Positions 43,887-51,471 of a stretch of DNA of 64,000 nucleotides are shown here, piece after piece. Under the pieces are notes generated by a model, which saw only the letters and a program-made list of their open reading frames with translations, searched no databases and was not told where the DNA came from. The position numbers and the translations under genes were made by a program. Position 1 is the first letter of the stretch. Every line of letters begins with the position of its first letter. Where the stretch lies: positions 124,001 to 188,000 of the forward strand of contig NZ_CP016761.1 in assembly GCF_001642935.1 (NCBI RefSeq), read 5' to 3'. The DNA is from Fictibacillus arsenicus (GTDB lineage Bacteria > Bacillota > Bacilli > Bacillales > Fictibacillaceae).

Positions 43887-44316
43887 TTAATTCGTTTCTG
43901 TTTGAGTGTCTGTTGTTGTCGCGTTAGTTTCTGCAGTGCCATCATCTTCTGCTGGCGGATCAGTTGGAGGTGTGTCTGGTTCCGGCTCAGGTTCTTCTGG
44001 ATCTTCAGGTTCTGTTGGCGGATCCTCTGGTTCAGGGTCTGTTCCGGGATCGTCCGGTTCGTCATCCTGTGGTGGTGGAGGATCAGCATCGTCATCTCCT
44101 TTTGGTTCAGTTGGAGGAGGAGGATCTGTATTCTCGTCATCGTCTTCTTTTCTTTTTTCTTCTTCTTTTTCTTTAGATTTTTCTTCCTTTTTCTTTTCTT
44201 TATCTTTCTCTTTGTCTTCATTCTTTTTCGATTCTTTCTTCTTTGGAGCTTTCTTTTCTTTTATTGGTGCTAAAAGCTCTTTTGTAGAAGTTCCTTTTAC
44301 AATGAGCTCTCTAACT
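43887..44316 (-). pseudogene. Displaced C-terminal tail of the class A PBP
   Basis: In the frame one base off the PBP body, the sequence reads (SNT)VRELIVKGTSTKELLAP, then a Lys/Glu-rich stretch, then an Asp/Glu/Pro-rich stretch, ending DTQTETN and TAA: about 140 residues without a stop. PBP1A-type proteins commonly have a PNT...VKGT junction here followed by a charged tail. Restoring one A in CCAACACA would rejoin the frames as VPNTVRELIVKGT. Confidence 0.8.
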
Positions 44317-46318
44317 GTGTTGGAACCATCTTATCTTTTGTGATATAGCCAGTATCTTTATTAATATAGATTTCTTCTACGGATTTTGGCTTTTCAAAAC
44401 CGGCTGTTTTCTTATCTTTCGAAACCTCAGAAACAATTGATTTAAAGATATATTTAGCAATTTTTTGGTCCTCAGGGGTTAAATATTGTTCGGCGTTCGT
44501 CTTGTCATACCCCGTCCATACAGCTGCTGTGTAATTGGTTGTATATCCTGCAAACCATGAATCGCTGGACCCTTTTTCAATATCCAATCCTTCAGGCATG
44601 TTCGTTGTACCAGTTTTGCCGGCCACTTCTAATCCAGGAATAGCAGCTAATGTTCCAGTTCCTCGTTTCACAACATCTTTCAGCATATCTGTCACCATAT
44701 ATGCGGTGTAGTCATGCATCGCTGCTACCGGTTTTGATTCAAACTTCTTCTCATAGCCATCAGAAAACTTAACTTTACGCAAAGTTGTAGGTTTATGATA
44801 CACACCTTTATTTCCAAAGGCTGTGTATGCTCCGGCAAGTTCTAGTGGTGAAGAACCATGCTTAAATCCGCCGATTGCATAAGCGGGATGAGCAGTCTTA
44901 ATCGGGATGCCGAGGTTATTGGCAAACTTAACGGCATCTTCTGATCCAACTTCCATAAATGTTTTTATCGCAGGAATATTGTAAGACATAACGAGTGCTT
45001 CCCGCATAGAAACGTCTCCATGGAATTCATCATCCCAGTTGCCTGCTTCCCAATCACCGATTTTTAATTCTTCATCTTTTATTTGTTTATATGTTGACCA
45101 CTTTAACTTTTCAATGGCAGGACCGTAATCAAGAATGGGTTTGATCGTTGAACCTGGCTGTCTTTGTGTGTCAGTGGCATAGTTAAATCCTTTTGCGATA
45201 TCTTCATCACCGCTCGTTCTGTTTCCGCCTAAAGCACGAATGACTCCTGTCTTCGTATCGAGCAGCGCTACACCCGCTTTAAACTTTTCACTAGGATACT
45301 TTACATACTCATCTGTAGACAGAACTTTTTCAGTATGTGCCTGTGCTTTAGGATCAAGAGTTGTGTAGATTTTTAAACCGCCTTCATAAATAGCACGTTC
45401 TGAGATGCCTTTCTCTTTTAATTTTTTGATTACTTGCTGAATAAAAGATTCATATTTTAATCGTTTGGCTTTTTCTTTAACCAGTGTATCAGTAACGGAA
45501 GTTTTTACTGCTTTTTCCTTCTGTTCTTTTGTAATGGCACCATTTTTGTACATTAACTCTAAAACTGTATTGCGTCTCTCCTCAGCCGCTTTTGGATGAA
45601 GAAAAGGGTCATATCCGCTCGGTCTTTGCGGAAGGCCAGCTAATAAAGCAGCTTCAGCTGGTGTTAAATCTTTTAGCGGTTTGTTGAAGTACGTCTTGGA
45701 TGCAGTTGCAACCCCGTAAGCGCCGCTGCCAAAATAGATTTTATTCAAGTACATCTCTAAAATTTCATCTTTGGAGTATTTTTGTTCTAACTGAATAGCA
45801 AGATAGGCTTCCTGTACTTTCCGCTTAATCGTTTTATCAGGTGACAGTACACTGTTTTTCACAACTTGCTGAGTAATGGTACTCGCACCTTCAGCACCAA
45901 AACCATCTTGTACGTTTGCTAATGCCGCTCCAAATATACGTTTAACATCAACACCCATGTGTTCTTTGAAGCGGGTATCTTCTGTTGAAATAAACGCTTG
46001 CTGCACAAGTTCAGGAATGTCGCCAATTTTAGCGTATTCTCTGCGTTCATTGCTTGTAACATAAGTGACAAACTCATCGTTCATATCATAGATCATAGAA
46101 GATTGCGGATCATTCAAGGCTTCTTCCGTTAATTTCGGAGTTCCATTTACATAGGCAAATATCATTGCGCCTCCGAATGTCACACTGGATAAGAAAAATA
46201 TGAGAGTAATAATAGCAGTTCGCCGGATCCAGCGTGACCGTTTCTTTTGCTGACGGAGCTCTGTTCTTTTAGCCACAGCACTCTTCCTTTCTTTGGATAC
46301 TATCCTTGATTTACCCAT
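44297..46318 (-). CDS. Class A penicillin-binding protein, PBP1A type (frameshifted near its C-terminus)
   Basis: Bifunctional cell wall synthase, membrane-anchored with the catalytic domains outside. After a basic cytoplasmic N-terminus and a membrane segment (about 34-55), the glycosyltransferase domain shows EDTRFKEHMG and GASTITQQVVKN. Transpeptidase motifs are STIK (near 392), SYN (near 450) and KTGT (near 578). The frame ends QLESSL by frameshift, losing about 140 tail residues. Both catalytic domains are complete, so activity may remain. Confidence 0.93.
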   Translation of the reverse strand: MGKSRIVSKERKSAVAKRTELRQQKKRSRWIRRTAIITLIFFLSSVTFGGAMIFAYVNGTPKLTEEALNDPQSSMIYDMNDEFVTYVTSNERREYAKIGDIPELVQQAFISTEDTRFKEHMGVDVKRIFGAALANVQDGFGAEGASTITQQVVKNSVLSPDKTIKRKVQEAYLAIQLEQKYSKDEILEMYLNKIYFGSGAYGVATASKTYFNKPLKDLTPAEAALLAGLPQRPSGYDPFLHPKAAEERRNTVLELMYKNGAITKEQKEKAVKTSVTDTLVKEKAKRLKYESFIQQVIKKLKEKGISERAIYEGGLKIYTTLDPKAQAHTEKVLSTDEYVKYPSEKFKAGVALLDTKTGVIRALGGNRTSGDEDIAKGFNYATDTQRQPGSTIKPILDYGPAIEKLKWSTYKQIKDEELKIGDWEAGNWDDEFHGDVSMREALVMSYNIPAIKTFMEVGSEDAVKFANNLGIPIKTAHPAYAIGGFKHGSSPLELAGAYTAFGNKGVYHKPTTLRKVKFSDGYEKKFESKPVAAMHDYTAYMVTDMLKDVVKRGTGTLAAIPGLEVAGKTGTTNMPEGLDIEKGSSDSWFAGYTTNYTAAVWTGYDKTNAEQYLTPEDQKIAKYIFKSIVSEVSKDKKTAGFEKPKSVEEIYINKDTGYITKDKMVPTQLESSL

Positions 46319-46387
46319 TCTCTTCCTAAATAAAACAGTTTATGAAATGAATGAAGGGGAAAAATGAGAAAAAGAGGGAGTGATCTC

Positions 46388-46684
46388 ATGAAACCACAGA
46401 CAAAAGAACGAGCTGAGCTTATCTATTCTATGCTTGGACAAATCATTCAAAAAAAGAGCGCGAGTGAAGAAGAAATAAACCGTTTAACTGAAATATGCCA
46501 GCTGTTGAAGGAAGATGTAGAAGTTGGAGAAAAAACATCTGGTGTACTGGATGATCTTTGTGAATTCGGAGGGAAAGCATTGGAACTTACCTCGGATAAA
46601 CAAAGAGAGGAATTTATTCAGCAGGAGGATCGAAAGCTGGACGAATATTATGAGCACTTTAAAATCTTAATAGAAGGAAAATGA
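46388..46684 (+). CDS. Hypothetical helical protein
   Basis: A 98-residue acidic protein, divergently transcribed from the PBP gene, without signal or membrane segment; mostly helical with EEEINRLTEICQLLKEDVEVG and a Glu/Gln-rich C-terminal part. ATG 46388 follows GAGGGAG by eight bases; an earlier ATG at 46364 has poorer spacing. I do not recognise a family. Confidence 0.65.
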   Translation: MKPQTKERAELIYSMLGQIIQKKSASEEEINRLTEICQLLKEDVEVGEKTSGVLDDLCEFGGKALELTSDKQREEFIQQEDRKLDEYYEHFKILIEGK

Positions 46685-46710
46685 CCTAAGCTTACTGCTT
46701 AGGTTTTTTT
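46684..46710 (+). terminator. Terminator after the helical protein gene
   Basis: ACCTAAG-CTTACT-GCTTAGGT followed by TTTTTT. Confidence 0.85.
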
Positions 46711-46746
46711 GTGGATCGATAATGAGGACAGATGTGTCTAAAAAAG

Positions 46747-46857
46747 TCTCAAAGTGTCGACCCGTGGTTATTTATTAATGAACGTGGGATTATTCTAATT
46801 AAGCCAGGAAAAAATCTAATTAAGAAAAGAATTAATCTATTAACGTGGGATTATTGA
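46747..46857 (+). repeat. 21-nt periodic repeat block R3
   Basis: Header GTGTCGACCCGTGGTTATT; units ACGTGGGATTATTCTAATTA at 46782 and 46843, with two worn units between (61 bases = three steps). Ends in the gap before the GNAT gene; no gene is seen in 46711-46988. Confidence 0.7.
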
Positions 46858-46942
46858 AATAGAGTCTAGGCACCGGTCATTAAGTTTTTGTCGAACGATT
46901 TTAATGGTCATCCATCGGTACTTTTAATAAAATAAAATTAAA

Positions 46943-46962
46943 TAAAACGACCAGTCGTTTTA
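46943..46962 (+). promoter_or_regulatory. Candidate TetR operator
   Basis: TAAAACGACCAGTCGTTTTA is a perfect 20-base palindrome 26 bases before the GNAT start. Its ACGACCAGTCGT core resembles operators of TetR-family repressors; the TetR gene lies directly downstream of the GNAT gene, which fits autorepression of the pair. Confidence 0.65.
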
Positions 46963-46988
46963 AAAAATATGTTCAGGGAGTGAAGCTT

Positions 46989-47906
46989 GTGCTAGTCATT
47001 AAACGTTTTAGTGAGTTATCTTTTAATGAAGCTATATCTTTATGGAATGAATGTTGGAAACACTACTTCTCTGATATGACGATGGATCTTAACCGTTTCT
47101 TGCAAAAAATTACAGGAGAGGGAATCTCTTTAGAAAATTCGGTTGCAGCTGTTTACGAAGGGAAACTCGCGGGATTTGTACTGAACAGTTTTAGAACGAT
47201 TAACGGCAAACAATATGTATGGAACGGCGGTACTGCGATCGCACCTGATTTTAGAGGAATGGGAATCGGGAAAAAATTAATCTCCGTCTGCCTGGAGATC
47301 TACGAAGAGCAGAATGTAGATATTGCACGTCTAGAAGCAATTAAAGAGAATGAAACAGCAATAAAGTTATATGAAAAGATGGGCTATCAAACATTTGAAG
47401 AACTTTCTTTTATGCAGCATGAAGGAGAGATTTCTGTATTTAAAGGACTAGGTTCAAATGTCACTGTGAAAAATGCGGATATGCAGGAGATCAAATCATT
47501 GTCATTTTTTGAGCCTCTTACTGCATGGCAAACACAATTCCCAAGTTTAAAAGATTTTTCATGTGCAATCGCTATGGATGGTGAAAACACTATCGGATAT
47601 GCAGTATATAAAAAGGGCTTTAAAGAAACAGGAGAGCTGGCAGGCATTGTACTGTATCAGTGCGGGGTTAACCCTGAATATCATCTAGAGGAAGAAGCAA
47701 CAGCGAATTTGATCAATTTTGCCTTTGCTCAAGAAGAAGGGGCTGTAAGAAGATTAACGATGAATGTCCCTAAAAAGGATGATGCTTTAAACCGGTTATT
47801 GAATGAGGCTGGTTTTACTAAGTTCGTGGAACAAGTCCATATGGAGCGTCCGATTAAAAAAGAGATGGAATCCCAAGCAGCTAAAACTTTTTCCGAAATA
47901 GACTGA
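46989..47906 (+). CDS. GNAT family N-acetyltransferase (two-domain)
   Basis: A 305-residue protein: an N-terminal GNAT domain with the acetyl-CoA loop APDFRGMGIGKKLI near residue 88, and a second, more worn GNAT-like domain. GTG 46989 follows GGGAG by eight bases; the GTG at 46980 overlaps it. The substrate is unknown. It shares a transcript with the TetR gene and stands under the palindromic operator. Confidence 0.8.
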   Translation: MLVIKRFSELSFNEAISLWNECWKHYFSDMTMDLNRFLQKITGEGISLENSVAAVYEGKLAGFVLNSFRTINGKQYVWNGGTAIAPDFRGMGIGKKLISVCLEIYEEQNVDIARLEAIKENETAIKLYEKMGYQTFEELSFMQHEGEISVFKGLGSNVTVKNADMQEIKSLSFFEPLTAWQTQFPSLKDFSCAIAMDGENTIGYAVYKKGFKETGELAGIVLYQCGVNPEYHLEEEATANLINFAFAQEEGAVRRLTMNVPKKDDALNRLLNEAGFTKFVEQVHMERPIKKEMESQAAKTFSEID

Positions 47907-47957
47907 AAACTCTGTTATACTTGAAATGAAAGACGTGTCATAAATGGAGGAAGCATC

Positions 47958-48566
47958 ATGCCTAAAGTTTCAGCTCAGTATAAAGAAGAGAAACGAAACC
48001 ACATACTTGAGAGCGCCTTAAAGTGCTTCGGTGAAAAAGGATATCAAGCGACTATTATTGATGATATCGTGAAAGATTCAAACATTAGTAAAGGTGCTAT
48101 CTATAATTATTTCGAAAGCAAAGAAGAGATATATTTACAGCTTCTAAAAAAACGCACCAATACGTTTTTTGAAGAAATGGATGAAGTGAATGCACACCTA
48201 ACCAGTGCGAAACAAAAACTTGCGAATCTCTTTAAGCGATTTAAAAAGCAAGAATTAAAAGAAGATGATCAGCAGACAATGCGTGTTTATATTGAGTTTT
48301 GGCTTTTTGGCTCGAGGCAAGAAGATTTAAGAAAAATTCTTGCAGAGAGATACAACCGCTTTATCGACTATATTGTAAATATTATAGTAGAAGGCCAGCA
48401 GTCCGGTGAAATTAAGAAGGAAATTGACCCGCAGAACATTTCAAGGATCTTTTGGGCAATTCGTGACGGCAATGTATTGCATTATTCTTTTTTAGGGGAA
48501 GAAGAGCAATACCGAATTGCCTGGGATACAATTGAAGAAATGTTCTTAAACTATGTGCAGCAATAA
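47958..48566 (+). CDS. TetR/AcrR family transcriptional regulator
   Basis: A 202-residue repressor: HTH at about 10-55 (HILESALKCFGEKGYQATI, then SNISKGAIYNYFESKEEIY), then a helical ligand domain with a conserved WAIRDGNVLHYSF. Closest in style to YfiR-like regulators. AATGGAGGA precedes the ATG. It probably represses the upstream acetyltransferase and itself through the site at 46943; ligand unknown. Confidence 0.85.
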   Translation: MPKVSAQYKEEKRNHILESALKCFGEKGYQATIIDDIVKDSNISKGAIYNYFESKEEIYLQLLKKRTNTFFEEMDEVNAHLTSAKQKLANLFKRFKKQELKEDDQQTMRVYIEFWLFGSRQEDLRKILAERYNRFIDYIVNIIVEGQQSGEIKKEIDPQNISRIFWAIRDGNVLHYSFLGEEEQYRIAWDTIEEMFLNYVQQ

Positions 48567-48590
48567 GACGCCAAGACCGGCGTCTTTTTC
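48567..48590 (+). terminator. Terminator after the TetR gene
   Basis: GACGCC-AAGAC-CGGCGTC then TTTTT. Confidence 0.85.
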
Positions 48591-48593
48591 TAT

Positions 48594-48813
48594 GGCTCTT
48601 TTCTAAAAGATTGTTGCAACTAAGAGATTTTGTCGAAATTCTTCATTGAATAGTTAATTGGAGCGAAAGGACGAGACTCCTGCAGGATGAGTGGGACAGG
48701 TGAGACCACTCAATGTCGCGAGGCGACGAGGGGGCTCACCGCACACCCTGCGGAAAGCGAGTCCTATAGCGGAAATTAAACTCTTACAAAAGCAACCATG
48801 TTTACGAAAACAC
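48594..48813 (-). repeat. Intergenic palindromic element, copy F (inverted)
   Basis: From GGCTCTTTTCTAAAAGATTG through the core (48653-48781, ends GTTAATT and AATTAAAC) to TTTACGAAAACACC. Short-core form, reverse orientation, right after a terminator. Between it and the sigX promoter I see nothing but AT-rich DNA. Confidence 0.83.
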
Positions 48814-48934
48814 CTTTTTCTATTTAACGACTTTATTTGTCTAAGGAGTAATGCTTTTGTTGGTAATTATCGACAAATTGGTCCTTTCAGGATGCTTGAA
48901 TTAGGAGTAGACTAATAGAGTACCATGTTTGTAA

Positions 48935-48960
48935 TGTAACTTTTTGTGAGTAAATACGAC
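48935..48960 (+). promoter_or_regulatory. Sigma-X autoregulatory promoter
   Basis: TGTAAC, 16-base spacer, CGAC: close match to the B. subtilis sigma-X consensus, 33 bases before sigX. Confidence 0.82.
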
Positions 48961-48992
48961 TACATAAATAGATAGACAGGGGGCCATTCGAG

Positions 48993-49538
48993 GTGAAGGA
49001 AACGTTCGACCGGTTATACGATGAATATCACCACGCGTTGTTTCAATTTCTATTTTACATGGTCCGAAACCGGGAATCGGCGGAGGATCTCGTTCAGGAA
49101 GTTTATATCCGGGTATTAAACGCGTATGAAAGTTTTGAGGGCAAAAGTTCAGAAAAAACATGGTTGTATTCGATCGCCAGGCATGTGGCCATTGACTGGC
49201 TAAGAAAACAATCACGGCGCAACAAACGATTTTTGATCTTTGACATTAATGAAAGTGAAAGTGTGCTAAGAGATCAGGACCCCCTTCCAGAAGAGTTAAT
49301 ATCAAAGAAAGAGTCTTTTAAAGATTTATATAAAATGTTAAAACGCTGCTCTTTGGATCAGCAGCAGGTACTCGTGCTTCGGTACATTCAGTCATTATCT
49401 ATCTCAGAAACTGCGCAAATTTTAAGTTGGACAGAAAGCAAAGTGAAAACCACCCAGCACCGGGCCATAAAAGAATTGCGCAAATGGCTGGATCAGCAAC
49501 CGGGCCTGGAGGAGGAATTGAAAGATGGAACCAATTAA
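48993..49538 (+). CDS. sigX: ECF RNA polymerase sigma factor SigX
   Basis: In B. subtilis sigma-X controls genes that alter cell-surface charge and resist cationic peptides. The 181 residues include region 2 (ESAEDLVQEVYIRVLNAY near 29, SEKTWLYSIARHVAIDWLR) and region 4 (SLSISETAQILSWTESKVKTT near 132), close to B. subtilis SigX. The start is GTG. It overlaps rsiX by 14 bases. Confidence 0.92.
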   Translation: MKETFDRLYDEYHHALFQFLFYMVRNRESAEDLVQEVYIRVLNAYESFEGKSSEKTWLYSIARHVAIDWLRKQSRRNKRFLIFDINESESVLRDQDPLPEELISKKESFKDLYKMLKRCSLDQQQVLVLRYIQSLSISETAQILSWTESKVKTTQHRAIKELRKWLDQQPGLEEELKDGTN

Positions 49539-50703
49539 GTGGAACGATGAAAAAATTGAACAGCATCTTAAAAGTCTGCCCCCTATAAAAGACCGCCGAT
49601 CCAAACAAGAGCTTTATTTAAAGGTACAGGCGAAGGTTCATTATAAAGACAATAAAGGAAAGCGGCTTCCGACGTGGAGTCTTCCAGCCATTGCGACAGC
49701 TTGTGCACTTGTTATTTTTGGTGTTTTTGTTCCTGATCTTATAAAAAACGGCGGAAAGATGGAGCAGAACAAAGTAGCGCTTGAATCTGATAAAGGGTCA
49801 AAAGGAATGGATGCAGCTTCAACTGCAACAGACGGAGATGTAAGTTTAAAAGCAGATAAAAAAGCAGTACCTGCTGCTTATCATGGTCCGATACAAGAAA
49901 GCAGCCTTAATGGCGGCGGGGTTGATCAAGATTGGGTAACGGTAGGGTATTTGGATGAACAGGCACAGCTTGTCGTGCCCGTTAGTTTTGTAACCAAGAC
50001 TGATCATTATTTAAATAAAGTAAACGATCAAATAAAAAAGTTTGATCCAAAAGCAGCGGGCCTTTCTGGAAGTCCGCTTCAGCGTGCAACGATTACTGAG
50101 GAAGAAGAAACCGTCTTTATTGACTGGCCGGCAGGTTCCATTCATGAAGCAGAGGAATCTTTATTGAAGCCTTTGATGGCACTGACTTTTGCGAACGAGA
50201 ACCAAAAGTATAAAGTGGTGTTCCGGACAGACGGTAAAGAGGGATATGAGTTTCCTAGAATGGGTCCGTTAGATTCTTTAGATCTTGAAGTTCCGGGGGC
50301 ACCTCATTTCCGTTATGATGCACCAACTACAGACGCTTTTATCGTCAGTCTATTTTCAGCAGGATTGGAAGGCGATGAACTGCCTGGAGAATTAAAAGGT
50401 GCACTTGATGTTATGGATGAAGAACAAGGGTACGGATTAAAACCGCTGCTTCCAAAAGATCTAGAATTTGGAGTTAAGGAAATTACAGATGATTCAGTTG
50501 AGATCACATTCCCTGATGCTTTCAAACTATCTCATGAGGATACAGAAGACCTAATGATGATTGATGCTATACTTCTTACGGCTGAAAGCTATGGATATGA
50601 ATCTATAATGTTTAAGAATACCAACCTGGATTCTATTGGACCTTATCAGCTAAAAGAACCGATTGAAGGTATTACAGGACAAAATGTATACCACTATCAA
50701 TAG
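49525..50703 (+). CDS. rsiX: Anti-sigma-X factor RsiX
   Basis: Membrane anti-sigma factor: cytoplasmic N-terminus of about 50 residues, a membrane segment (WSLPAIATACALVIFGVFV, near 52-70), then a large outer domain of about 310 residues. The length of 392 is somewhat above that of B. subtilis RsiX. GGAGGAATTG before the ATG lies inside sigX, so translation is coupled. Confidence 0.9.
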   Translation: MEPIKWNDEKIEQHLKSLPPIKDRRSKQELYLKVQAKVHYKDNKGKRLPTWSLPAIATACALVIFGVFVPDLIKNGGKMEQNKVALESDKGSKGMDAASTATDGDVSLKADKKAVPAAYHGPIQESSLNGGGVDQDWVTVGYLDEQAQLVVPVSFVTKTDHYLNKVNDQIKKFDPKAAGLSGSPLQRATITEEEETVFIDWPAGSIHEAEESLLKPLMALTFANENQKYKVVFRTDGKEGYEFPRMGPLDSLDLEVPGAPHFRYDAPTTDAFIVSLFSAGLEGDELPGELKGALDVMDEEQGYGLKPLLPKDLEFGVKEITDDSVEITFPDAFKLSHEDTEDLMMIDAILLTAESYGYESIMFKNTNLDSIGPYQLKEPIEGITGQNVYHYQ

Positions 50704-50816
50704 ATGTCGAAAAAGGCTGCAATTTGTAGTCTTTTTCTTATGGAGAAAAAGTAACTTTGAGGTACGGCCCATCGACTAATAGATTGAAAGAGCTAATTTA
50801 AGAGAGGATGTTTTAT

Positions 50817-51275
50817 ATGAAACGTATACTGCTGGCATTTGTTTCATTAGGGCTCGCTGCACTATTAATTCTAGGTGGTGTAACCGCAGCAAAAGCTTCT
50901 CCATCCTATGACCAGGAAGTAACTGAAACAGCTAAACTCTACAAGGGAACTCCATTTAAGTGGGGAGGCACAACGCCAAAAGGGTTTGATGCATCAGGTT
51001 TTACTAAATATATTTTTAAAACAACTGTAGTGAATAAAGACATTCCAAGAACTTCAGCAACTCAATATAAAGGAGGAGCGGCTGTTGTGAAAGGCAAAGA
51101 AAAAATGGGTGATCTCGTTTTCTTTAAAACAAACGGTAAAAGCATTTCTTTTGTCGGGATCTATCTAGGAAACAAGGAATTTATTGCAGCCACTTCTAAG
51201 GGGGTTCGCATCCAGTCTTTAAACACAAAGTACTGGAAAGACAGTTATGCAGGAGCCCGTCGATATTTACCATAA
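50817..51275 (+). CDS. Secreted NlpC/P60-like protein lacking catalytic residues
   Basis: A 152-residue protein with a signal peptide (cleavage likely after AAKA, about 27) and a single NlpC/P60 fold. Family landmarks are clear (KWGGTTPKGFDASGF, PRTSATQY, MGDLVFF, VGIYLGNKEFI, YAGARRYLP), but the catalytic Cys of D-C-S-G is Ala59, the His before VGIYLG is Phe112 and the third His position is Ala124. It should bind but not cut peptidoglycan. ATG 50817 follows AGAGAGG; ATG 50808 is too close to it. Confidence 0.85.
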   Translation: MKRILLAFVSLGLAALLILGGVTAAKASPSYDQEVTETAKLYKGTPFKWGGTTPKGFDASGFTKYIFKTTVVNKDIPRTSATQYKGGAAVVKGKEKMGDLVFFKTNGKSISFVGIYLGNKEFIAATSKGVRIQSLNTKYWKDSYAGARRYLP

Positions 51276-51289
51276 TTTCATAGATTTAC

Positions 51290-51323
51290 ACAGCTGTTCT
51301 CATGTAAAAGAGAGCAGCTTTTT
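51290..51323 (+). terminator. Terminator after the NlpC/P60-like gene
   Basis: CAGCTGTTCTC-ATGTAAAA-GAGAGCAGCTTTTT. Confidence 0.75.
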
Positions 51324-51471
51324 GCTGAAAAAATTCTATTTATGTAATTTTGGCAAATTTTTATAAATGTTACTTGTTTTTCCTTATTAATCGTACTACA
51401 ATATCCAAGTATTGTGATATTTTTGAGCCTTTTGTACTAGTTAAGGCGACAGGGGATGGAGGAAGGGAAAT

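Noticed and set aside
44300-44330. Programmed ribosomal frameshift in the PBP gene
   Set aside because: No X-XXY-YYZ slippery site, no nearby Shine-Dalgarno-like stimulator and no clear downstream structure; a one-base deletion explains the data better.
43902-44343. Plus-strand Ser/Gly-rich and Phe-rich frames
   Set aside because: They are the antisense of the low-complexity Lys/Glu and Asp/Glu/Pro tail of the PBP.
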